From the NCBI RefSeq assembly GCF_016950255.1, contig NZ_JACGFN010000001.1, positions 1,488,001 through 1,552,000 on the forward strand: DNA of 64,000 nucleotides, in the 5' to 3' direction. The position numbers and the translations under genes are program-made. How positions within the stretch are numbered: the stretch's first letter is position 1; each line of letters opens with the position of its first letter. The stretch is from Pectobacterium brasiliense (lineage in GTDB: Bacteria > Pseudomonadota > Gammaproteobacteria > Enterobacterales > Enterobacteriaceae). The notes beneath the pieces were generated by a model. That model worked only from the letters and a program-made list of their open reading frames with translations, was not told the origin of the DNA and ran no database searches. Positions 56,783 to 64,000 of the stretch are shown piece after piece.

Positions 56783-58135
56783 TCAGGCTGGCACCATAAT
56801 TTCGGTGGCAACCACCACCACAATCAGCCCTACCAAAACCGGAACCGATGTACGCTTCACCACCTCGAACGGCGATATTTTCGCCATCCCGGCGACCGCA
56901 ACAACTACGCCGGATACCGGAGAAATGGTGCGGCCCAAGTTGGAAGCCTGAAGCATCGGAATCGCCAGATAAGCAGGGTTAATACCCATTTGCGACGCCA
57001 GCTTTGGAATCAGCTCAACAAACGCATAGAACGGCGCATTGCCCGAGCCCGTTGTCATCGCAGCCAACATCGTGATCGCGACCAAGACCAGCATAATCAC
57101 CAACCCACCGCTGCCGAATGATTGCGCAAGACCAATCAGGCCGCTGATAAAACCAATCGTGCCAAGCCCCTGGGCAAAGACACCAGCTGCAACTAACAGG
57201 ATAACGACGCTAGAGAAGGCATCGGCCATCCCACGGTAAGCCACATCCAGCCCATCAAACACTTTTTGCGCACTGAACGAACGGACAAATTCCAGTACTG
57301 CGGCCAACACCATACAGATAACCAGTACAGTGATAATGTGGAGTTCCGGCCCCCATTTGCCATCAAACACCAGTACACCCATGATCGGCGTAAACGGCAG
57401 AATGGCGTAAAAACGCGGGGCGTCCGTCGTGATCTCGCTGACGTCCAGAATCTCATGGCTGACATTCGCTTTGTTATCCAGATAGCGCTGCCAGAAGAAA
57501 TGTGCGACGGCCATACACACGATCGCCATGATGGAAATAGGCAGCGTGGCTTTAAAGGCAAAATCCACTAATTTCATCTGTGATGCCTGTGCGGCAAGGA
57601 CTACGTCGCCTGACGTCGGCGACAGAATCAACGCCACAGGGGAAGCGCAGATTGCAGCAGCGGCACCGCGACTAATGCCAACGTTCACCATGACGGGGAA
57701 CAACGTTGCCATCAACAGCACACCTAATCCCGTGGCTGATGACACCGCCAACGACATCAGGCAGGCAACAAAATAGGCCGCGATCATCAGTAAATAAGGC
57801 GAGTTAATCATTTTCAGCGGGCGGGAAACCAGCTTCACGACGACATCATTAGCACCGATATGCGTCATATAAGCGGCAAATCCACACAGCACCATAATCA
57901 TCATGCCGAGATCGCCACCGCGGCTCATCAGCAAAATTTTTACGTATTCAACAATATCCGTTGCACTCCAGCCCGTCGCCTTCGCGCTGGCTGGTAATAC
58001 GTTTTTCCCCAGCATGGCACTGATTGCCAAAAGTAAGAGGCCTCCCACCAGCAACACGCCAGTCGCGGAGTACCCTTTTATAATGTAACGACCAACCAGA
58101 ATCGTTACAACAACACCAATCAAAAGTTCGAGCAT
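56783..58135 (-). CDS. dcuC: Anaerobic C4-dicarboxylate transporter DcuC
   Basis: The 450-residue inner-membrane transporter has about twelve hydrophobic segments and family motifs GYSATGVLLVGGLLLL, SSATGLGVLLMATLFPVM and MTTGSGNAPFYAFVELIPKL. DcuC proteins exchange or export succinate, fumarate and related acids, mainly in anaerobic growth. It stands between yegH and asmA, a place that is empty in E. coli, so it was gained or moved here in this lineage. No clear FNR site was found upstream. Confidence 0.88.
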   Translation of the reverse strand: MLELLIGVVVTILVGRYIIKGYSATGVLLVGGLLLLAISAMLGKNVLPASAKATGWSATDIVEYVKILLMSRGGDLGMMIMVLCGFAAYMTHIGANDVVVKLVSRPLKMINSPYLLMIAAYFVACLMSLAVSSATGLGVLLMATLFPVMVNVGISRGAAAAICASPVALILSPTSGDVVLAAQASQMKLVDFAFKATLPISIMAIVCMAVAHFFWQRYLDNKANVSHEILDVSEITTDAPRFYAILPFTPIMGVLVFDGKWGPELHIITVLVICMVLAAVLEFVRSFSAQKVFDGLDVAYRGMADAFSSVVILLVAAGVFAQGLGTIGFISGLIGLAQSFGSGGLVIMLVLVAITMLAAMTTGSGNAPFYAFVELIPKLASQMGINPAYLAIPMLQASNLGRTISPVSGVVVAVAGMAKISPFEVVKRTSVPVLVGLIVVVVATEIMVPA

Positions 58136-58344
58136 AGTGGGTTTCGATACCTGAGTAATAAATTATCTGACAGAAATTCCCCGGCAGCGGAGTAGCGCCG
58201 CACCGAAAACAGGGAGCGAAGTTTACTGCTTTAGAAAATAAAAAAAGAGAAAAATATTAATATGCAGCGTTAAAAAAGAGACACCGGGCACATAGCCCGT
58301 CTGGGGGAGGATGACAAACTAAGGGAAAACGTTAGCAAGAAGCT

Positions 58345-58376
58345 GCCAGTTTGCTGACAGGAATCAACAAACTGGC
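58345..58376 (-). terminator. Hairpin after asmA
   Basis: GCCAGTTTG (58345-58353) pairs with CAAACTGGC (58368-58376) around a 14-base loop. On the leftward transcript it is followed by AGCTTCTT. It lies 24 bases after the asmA stop and upstream of dcuC. It may be a weak terminator or part of the dcuC promoter region. Confidence 0.45.
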
Positions 58377-58399
58377 TAAGCGCACAGCATTTCAGAAAA

Positions 58400-60235
58400 T
58401 TAAAGACGATCGAGGAGTTGCTTCAGATCCTTGCCCTTCTGGCTTTGCTGATTTTGGCTGGCCCAATCATTCAGGCGTTTTTTCAATTCGTCTTGCAGGC
58501 GTTTACGCAGCAGTTGATCCACCTGTAATTGGTAATTCAATTTGTCCCACTCGCCATAGATGCGTAACGGAATCGCCGTGTTTTTCAATACGCTGACTAG
58601 CTGCTCATCCCCCTGCCACCCTTGCGTGATAGAGACATTCAAGTTGACGTCACACGTCTGGGCTGGCAAATCGAATTGGCCAGCACCAGTTAGCGACAGC
58701 AGCTCTGAGCGGCCATTGAGATCGGTAAGGCGTAACTTACCCGCGTTCAGTTGTACTTTCCCGGTCAGCTGTTGCAGTTCGGTATAGCGCTCGTAGCGCT
58801 CTTGTCCTCGCACATTCCCATTGCTACGCGCAACGGCCATCTGCACCATTTGCTGGATATTCAAACCCTGTAGACGAACATTATTGCCTTGCAGCGTCGC
58901 TGTCCCCTGCCACTGCTGGAGCAACGCAGGTAGCGCAACGCTATTACCGCTGAACTGCCCCACCATTGACAATTTTCCACTGACCGTCTCAGCGGGCAGC
59001 GCAAATGCGGACATTAACTGTGATAACTCAACATCCTTGAGCTCTGGCCGTAGCGTGATGTTGGTCGATGGCTTCGTCACAGCTTTACCGGGCAATGAGA
59101 AATGTCCACCGCCCAGTTCACCGCTCAAGGTCGTCACATCCAGCAGCCTCGGTTGATTGTCTGCCCGTAGCGTAAATTGACGGACATCGAGCCCACGATA
59201 GATCAGCGTCGCGGCCTGTAACGACAGACGCGCGGTGAATGTCTGTAAGCCGTCTTCTGGCTTGGCTAACCCACTTTCATTTGAAATCACAGGGGCTGAT
59301 GATTTAGCCGGCACGACAGCGGCATTGTTCTCTTTTACCGACGCGATCCCCAGCAGGGAATCCAAATCCAGCTTCTCAGACAACAGCTCTAATTCGTAAT
59401 GAGGGATATCCCCCAGCGTCACGCTACCGGCACCCGACAGTTGGCTATTATTGGTATTGAGTGAAAGCTGGCTAAACGTGATTTTTTCAGGCTGCTGTTG
59501 ATAACTTGCCTGAACACTCCCCGTTCCGCTGATACCGTTTGCTGGTATTCCTGCCCCCTGAAGCTGGTAATCTAGCTTGGTAATATTGGCATTGACCTGC
59601 TGGGGGAAATGCAGCAAATCGACATCTGCGGCAAGGGAGAAGGCAATATCGCGCTGATCGCGATTGATGCGGCTTGATAATTCGATGCTGACCTGACGGT
59701 CGCTGTTCTGCTCCATCGCAAGATTAATGTCACGCACGTTAATCTGCTCATTATTGCTGCGTTGCAGAATCAACAAGCTATCGGCGACTTTGATCTTATC
59801 AATATCCAGCCGCCAGTGCCGTTCCTCAGATGGGGTTTGCGATCCCGCAGGGGCAATGGGCGCATTGTTAGACTGTTTGGCTTCACTTTCCGGCGTCAGG
59901 CGAATAATCGCACCTTTCAGCATCACCTGCTTAACCGCTAGCTTGTGCGACAGCAGCGGCCACAGCTGCACATCAAGACGCATGTTTTCAGCGCTGACAA
60001 TCGGCGCACTGGATCCCGGCGCACTCAACGACATCCCGCCTGATAATATGCTCAGTTGCGGCCACACATGCCAACGCAGATCGCCATCCAGTTGAAGGCG
60101 ATAGCCGCTACGTTCCTCAACTTGCTTCACCATGTAAGCGCGGAAGTCATTGGGATTAACCAGTACGACCAAGGCCGTCATTCCTGCCACAACCACCACA
60201 AGCAGAATTGCCAGCGTCGTCAGAAATCTTCTCAT
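58400..60235 (-). CDS. asmA: AsmA-family inner-membrane protein
   Basis: The 611-residue protein has an N-terminal membrane anchor (FLTTLAILLVVVVAGMTALVVLV) and a long beta-rich periplasmic part with the AsmA N-terminal pattern NPNDFRAYMVKQVEERSGYRLQLDGDLRW. AsmA proteins affect outer-membrane assembly and belong to the bridge-like lipid-transport families. It is followed at a 62-base distance by dcd upstream, the same order as E. coli (asmA-dcd-udk). Confidence 0.94.
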   Translation of the reverse strand: MRRFLTTLAILLVVVVAGMTALVVLVNPNDFRAYMVKQVEERSGYRLQLDGDLRWHVWPQLSILSGGMSLSAPGSSAPIVSAENMRLDVQLWPLLSHKLAVKQVMLKGAIIRLTPESEAKQSNNAPIAPAGSQTPSEERHWRLDIDKIKVADSLLILQRSNNEQINVRDINLAMEQNSDRQVSIELSSRINRDQRDIAFSLAADVDLLHFPQQVNANITKLDYQLQGAGIPANGISGTGSVQASYQQQPEKITFSQLSLNTNNSQLSGAGSVTLGDIPHYELELLSEKLDLDSLLGIASVKENNAAVVPAKSSAPVISNESGLAKPEDGLQTFTARLSLQAATLIYRGLDVRQFTLRADNQPRLLDVTTLSGELGGGHFSLPGKAVTKPSTNITLRPELKDVELSQLMSAFALPAETVSGKLSMVGQFSGNSVALPALLQQWQGTATLQGNNVRLQGLNIQQMVQMAVARSNGNVRGQERYERYTELQQLTGKVQLNAGKLRLTDLNGRSELLSLTGAGQFDLPAQTCDVNLNVSITQGWQGDEQLVSVLKNTAIPLRIYGEWDKLNYQLQVDQLLRKRLQDELKKRLNDWASQNQQSQKGKDLKQLLDRL

Positions 60236-60297
60236 GCCATCCTCATTGCGAAACGCACGGCCACCTGCTTTTACCTTACAGGCCTGTCGCCAGACGC

Positions 60298-60879
60298 TTA
60301 GTCTTTATCGATCCGGCTCGCTACCGCACCCTGTTGGTCTTTATATTTGGCATCCTGACGGCGGTTGTAAGGACGAGCAGCCGGCCCGGAAAGCGGTTCA
60401 AAACTCAGAGCGCCAATCATCATGCCGGGGCGTAATGCCAACGGCAACTTACCTGAATTATAGAACTCCAGCACAATTCTTCCTTGCCAACCTGGATCGA
60501 TACGGTGTGCAGTGACGTGAACCATCAATCCCAGACGGGCTAACGAAGAGCGGCCATCCAGCCAGCCAACCAAATTATCCGGCAGCGTAACGGATTCAAA
60601 CGTCACTGCCAGCGCTAATTCTCCCGGGTGCAGGAAAAACGCCTCGCCTTCTGGCAAATTGATTTCATCACTCATGACGCGATCCAGCGCCGCGCTGACT
60701 TCATCTTTCGGGCCACTTAAGTCAATGAAGGCCGCGGTGTGTCCGCGGAAGACGCGAAACTGATTTCCCAAACGAACATCAACGGTCGCACCACTGATCC
60801 TCTCAGTAGGCGGACGGGGTGTAATCACCAGTCGGCCATCATCCAGCCAGGCTTCAATGTCACGGTCACACAGTCTCAT
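60298..60879 (-). CDS. dcd: dCTP deaminase
   Basis: The 193-residue enzyme matches E. coli Dcd almost throughout: [46 protein letters not shown], and the catalytic [28 protein letters not shown] segment with the catalytic Glu in VLEFYNSG. It converts dCTP to dUTP and feeds dTTP synthesis. I chose the ATG at 60879, with GGAG six bases upstream and the conserved start. Confidence 0.96.
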   Translation of the reverse strand: MRLCDRDIEAWLDDGRLVITPRPPTERISGATVDVRLGNQFRVFRGHTAAFIDLSGPKDEVSAALDRVMSDEINLPEGEAFFLHPGELALAVTFESVTLPDNLVGWLDGRSSLARLGLMVHVTAHRIDPGWQGRIVLEFYNSGKLPLALRPGMMIGALSFEPLSGPAARPYNRRQDAKYKDQQGAVASRIDKD

Positions 60880-60985
60880 CTTATTCTCCATTCGACGCCG
60901 GTATCTATCAGATAAACCTCATCTACCCGTCATGCTTCACATGACCTCCACGTAGTGATGCAACGCGGATTATTTAGGGTATCGA

Positions 60986-61627
60986 CTACTCAAAAAACTG
61001 GCTTATCTTGGCTTTCAAAATATCAATCGCAATACGGTTTTTCCCGCCGCGCGGCACAATAATGTCGGCATACTGCTTAGAGGGCTCAATAAATTGCAGG
61101 AACATCGGGCGCACGGTCTTCTGATACTGTTCCATCACGGAATCCATTGAACGCCCGCGCTCATTAACGTCGCGGCGCATACGGCGCAGCAGGCAAATAT
61201 CCAGCGGTGTATCGACGAAAATAGAGAAATTCATCTCACTGCGCAGGCGCGCATCCGTCAGCAGCAGGATACCTTCCAGGATAATGACCTTTTTCAGCTC
61301 GATATGCACGGTTTCCTGCTTGCGGGTGTGCTCGACATAGCTGTACTGCGGGACTTCGATCGCCTGACCCGCTTTCAGCATCTGCAAATGCTTGAGCAGC
61401 AGACTATGATCCATCGAGCTCGGGTGGTCATAGTTCGTTTTTACCCGCTCTTCCATCGTCAGGTGGCTTTGATCTTTATAATAACTGTCTTCAGATATCA
61501 CCCCGATATGCTGATCACCAACCTGATCGCGTAATTCTCGATACAAGGTGCTGGAAATAAGACTTTTACCCGAAGCGGATGCTCCTGAGATCCCGATGAT
61601 GACGCACTGGTGAGACTGATCAGTCAT
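60986..61627 (-). CDS. udk: Uridine kinase
   Basis: The 213-residue kinase has the P-loop [11 protein letters not shown] near residue 12, [20 protein letters not shown] and the lid region [18 protein letters not shown]. It phosphorylates uridine and cytidine in nucleoside salvage, using ATP or GTP. The gene order mrp-udk-dcd-asmA on this strand follows the enteric pattern. Normal length and intact frame. Confidence 0.96.
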   Translation of the reverse strand: MTDQSHQCVIIGISGASASGKSLISSTLYRELRDQVGDQHIGVISEDSYYKDQSHLTMEERVKTNYDHPSSMDHSLLLKHLQMLKAGQAIEVPQYSYVEHTRKQETVHIELKKVIILEGILLLTDARLRSEMNFSIFVDTPLDICLLRRMRRDVNERGRSMDSVMEQYQKTVRPMFLQFIEPSKQYADIIVPRGGKNRIAIDILKAKISQFFE

Positions 61628-61770
61628 GGTATTAACGACCTGATTAACTTAAATAAAAGAGAGGGGAATGCGCCAACAGGCGCTTTGACGCGGCAATTAT
61701 AGGGAGTTCCCCCCCTTCATGCCACCCTTTCCGCGTATTGCGCCCGAGGGAAATCGCATGCTGGCGCAGG

Positions 61771-61798
61771 ATCAAGCCGGGACAGAGCCCGGCTGATT
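61771..61798 (-). terminator. Hairpin after mrp
   Basis: GCCGGG (61776-61781) pairs with CCCGGC (61788-61793) in the mrp 3' region. On the leftward transcript it is followed by TTGATCC, a weak T-run. It lies about 20 bases after the mrp stop. Confidence 0.5.
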
Positions 61799-61815
61799 AC
61801 TCTCTGGCGGAAGCG

Positions 61816-62925
61816 TTACAGCGCCCGGAAAGAAATTTCGCCGGGAATCGTGTCACCCTGCCAGTAAAGCTGAGCGGCAACCTGCCCCGCCAGTTCGCGG
61901 TACAGAGAAGTAAACTCGCTGTCCGGCTGGCTGACGACCGTCGGCTCACCGCGGTCAAGGTCTTCACGCAGAGAGATATGCAGTGGAAGCTGACCTAGCA
62001 GAGAACAGTGATATTTTTCCGCCAGCTTCTGCGCACCGCCCGTGCCAAAGATCGGTTCCAGATGACCACAGTTGCTACAAATATGTACGCTCATATTTTC
62101 AACGATGCCCAGTACCGGCACACTGACTTTTTCAAACATCGCGATGCCCTTCATGGCATCCATCAGTGCGATATCCTGTGGCGTCGTCACGACAACCGCA
62201 CCAGTGACAGGAATACTCTGCGCCAGCGTCAGTTGAATATCACCCGTACCCGGCGGCATATCTAATACCAGATAGTCCAGATCCGGCCAGAGTGTATCCT
62301 GCAGCAGCTGCAATAACGCTTTGCTGGCCATCGGCCCACGCCACACCATAGCGTTATCGTCCGTCACCAGATAACCAATCGAGTTAGTTGCCAGGCCGTG
62401 CGCGATAATCGGTGCCATATGTTGGCCGTCCGGCGAGGTTGGACGTTCACTGGCCGAGCCCAGCATGGTCGGAATGGAAGGACCGTAGATATCGGCATCC
62501 AGAATGCCCACATTCGCGCCTTCAGCCGCCAGCGCCAGCGCCATATTCACCGCCGTACTCGATTTGCCGACCCCACCTTTGCCGGAGCTGACGGCAATGA
62601 TGTTTTTCACGCCCTTCACGCCAGCCTGATCGTTAACCCGACGCAGCGTCGCGATATCGTGCGTTAAGCGCCACTCGACCGCCTTTGCGCCTGATAAACG
62701 TAATAACTCATCGCTAACCGTTTCCTTTAATACAGCTAAACCGCTCAGCCAGACAAACGGCATCGTCAGGTCGATATGCAACACGTTGTCCAGCAGCGCA
62801 CAATGGCGCAGTGCATTCAGTGTCGTCAGGTTATTTTTCAGTGTCGGGTGCTGAAAAGTAGATAAAACCCCGGTGACCATCGCACGCAGTGCTTCAGGGC
62901 GTTGTTCGGGGACTGTCGCGTTCAT
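61816..62925 (-). CDS. mrp: Iron-sulfur cluster carrier protein Mrp (ApbC)
   Basis: The 369-residue P-loop protein has the deviant Walker A SSGKGGVGKSS (113-123), LDADIYGPSIP, DMPPGTGDIQLTL and the Cys284-x-x-Cys287 pair that binds a bridging [4Fe-4S] cluster between two subunits. An N-terminal MIP18-like domain occupies about 1-95. It delivers iron-sulfur clusters to target proteins. It is divergent from metG, as in other enterics. Confidence 0.95.
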   Translation of the reverse strand: MNATVPEQRPEALRAMVTGVLSTFQHPTLKNNLTTLNALRHCALLDNVLHIDLTMPFVWLSGLAVLKETVSDELLRLSGAKAVEWRLTHDIATLRRVNDQAGVKGVKNIIAVSSGKGGVGKSSTAVNMALALAAEGANVGILDADIYGPSIPTMLGSASERPTSPDGQHMAPIIAHGLATNSIGYLVTDDNAMVWRGPMASKALLQLLQDTLWPDLDYLVLDMPPGTGDIQLTLAQSIPVTGAVVVTTPQDIALMDAMKGIAMFEKVSVPVLGIVENMSVHICSNCGHLEPIFGTGGAQKLAEKYHCSLLGQLPLHISLREDLDRGEPTVVSQPDSEFTSLYRELAGQVAAQLYWQGDTIPGEISFRAL

Positions 62926-63148
62926 TCCGGCTCCTTGAAATTCTCATATTTGACCGTTGAGACCGTATATAGCATACCAGAGCGAGGGAAGCCTGACGCC
63001 CTTCGGCATCAAAAACGTGGAAACGCTACGCAAATAAAAATCTGCCATGGGGTTTCCTGCCGTTTTTACTCACGCCAGCGGTTTACGCAGCAAGGCGCTA
63101 TCGGTTAACATCGATCTCCCTCTATTCACAAAAGAAAGCAAGCTCCTC

Positions 63149-64000
63149 ATGACTCAAGTCGCAAAGAAAATCCTGGTAACGTGCGCGCTGCCTTACGCTA
63201 ATGGTTCAATCCACCTCGGTCATATGCTTGAACATGTTCAGGCCGATATTTGGGTTCGTTACCAGCGAATGCGCGGCAACCAGGTTCACTTTATCTGTGC
63301 GGACGACGCCCACGGCACGCCAATCATGCTGAAAGCACAGCAGATGGGGATTGCGCCGGAACAGATGATTGCGGCAATGAGTCAGGAGCATCAGCAGGAC
63401 TTTGCCGGTTTCAATATCAGCTATGACAACTACCACTCTACGCACAGCGAAGAGAACCGCGAACTGTCAGGTCTGATTTATGGTCGGCTGAAAGAGAACG
63501 GCTTTATTAAAAATCGCACCATTTCTCAGCTGTACGATCCAGAGAAAGGCATGTTCCTGCCGGATCGTTTCGTCAAAGGCACCTGCCCGAAATGTAAGGC
63601 AGCCGACCAATACGGCGATAACTGCGAAGTCTGTGGCGCGACCTACAGCCCAACAGAGCTGATCGAACCAAAATCAGTGGTGTCTGGTGCCACGCCAGAA
63701 ATGCGTGAAACAGAACACTTCTTCTTCGATCTGCCTGCGTTCAGCGAGATGCTGCAAGCCTGGACGCGTTCCGGCGCATTGCAGGAGCAAGTCGCTAACA
63801 AGATGCAGGAATGGTTCGATTCTGGCCTGCAACAGTGGGACATCACCCGCGACGCACCCTATTTCGGTTTTGAAATCCCCGATGCACCGGGCAAATATTT
63901 TTACGTCTGGCTGGATGCGCCAATCGGCTACATGGGGTCGTTCAAGAACCTGTGCGACAAACGTGGCGATCTGAATTTCGATGATTTCTGGAAGAAAGAT
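63149..64000 (+). CDS. metG: Methionyl-tRNA synthetase (5' part, runs off the window)
   Basis: The first 284 codons are present. The class I HIGH-type motif is HLGH (22-25) in [15 protein letters not shown]. Zinc-binding cysteines 146, 149, 159 and 162 (CPKC and CEVC) mark the connective domain of the E. coli-type enzyme. The KMSKS loop and anticodon-binding domain lie beyond the window. It charges tRNA-Met. The start ATG at 63149 follows AAAGAAAGCAAG. No frameshift is seen. Confidence 0.96.
   Translation, partial: MTQVAKKILVTCALPYANGSIHLGHMLEHVQADIWVRYQRMRGNQVHFICADDAHGTPIMLKAQQMGIAPEQMIAAMSQEHQQDFAGFNISYDNYHSTHSEENRELSGLIYGRLKENGFIKNRTISQLYDPEKGMFLPDRFVKGTCPKCKAADQYGDNCEVCGATYSPTELIEPKSVVSGATPEMRETEHFFFDLPAFSEMLQAWTRSGALQEQVANKMQEWFDSGLQQWDITRDAPYFGFEIPDAPGKYFYVWLDAPIGYMGSFKNLCDKRGDLNFDDFWKKD

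Noticed and set aside
58345..58376. FNR site upstream of dcuC
   Set aside because: TTGCT and ATCAA occur near each other but with wrong spacing and a mismatch; the sequence is better explained by the hairpin.

Overview
The window comes from an enterobacterial chromosome, most likely a soft-rot Pectobacterium or a close relative (Pectobacteriaceae). I infer this from Escherichia-like core genes in familiar order (wza-side cluster, yegH, asmA, dcd, udk, then mrp and metG) combined with plant-associated accessory genes: inositol catabolism, a phospho-beta-glucosidase with a BglG antiterminator, and a secreted peptidase beside a periplasmic chorismate mutase. No rRNA, tRNA, insertion sequence, prophage or CRISPR array was seen.

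Layout. 0-5.3 kb: a BglG-type antiterminator, a ferric-iron ABC transporter of three genes behind a Fur-like site, and a ParD/ParE-type toxin-antitoxin pair. 5.4-20.6 kb: a complete myo-inositol catabolic cluster (iolB, iolE, iolC fused to an aldolase-like domain, an extra dehydrogenase, an inositol-type ABC transporter, iolG, iolD, iolA), with a divergent RpiR-type regulator (iolR) and two matching palindrome-like sites that may be its operators. 20.6-25.2 kb: a small monooxygenase, an orphan iron-type binding protein, an unknown secreted protein, a DgcC/AdrA-type diguanylate cyclase and a second BglG-type antiterminator. 25.3-29.3 kb: a 6-phospho-beta-glucosidase preceded by a terminator of the kind BglG proteins control, then a sedolisin peptidase and a secreted chorismate mutase in one transcription unit. 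29.6-33.6 kb: the yjbEFGH exopolysaccharide operon.

34-54.5 kb: the surface-polysaccharide locus. gnd and galF lie at one edge. rfbA-rfbC-rfbD (dTDP-L-rhamnose, without rfbB) run rightward. A long leftward operon (wecA, wza, wzb, wzc, second rfbA, fdtA, acetyltransferase, fdtB, wzx, glycosyltransferases, wzy, glf) begins just after a textbook JUMPstart/ops element read by RfaH. The genes predict a GlcNAc-initiated, Wzx/Wzy-polymerised glycan that probably contains Fuc3NAc (or Qui3NAc), galactofuranose and perhaps rhamnose. The glycan would be exported through Wza under Wzc/Wzb control. The middle of this locus is markedly AT-rich, as is usual for exchanged serotype genes.

55-64 kb: conserved core genes yegH, dcuC, asmA, dcd, udk, mrp and the 5' part of metG, which runs off the window. 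The most unusual items are the sedolisin/chorismate mutase pair, the polysaccharide locus with its wzc-proximal attenuator and missing rfbB, and several structured noncoding blocks in the inositol region.
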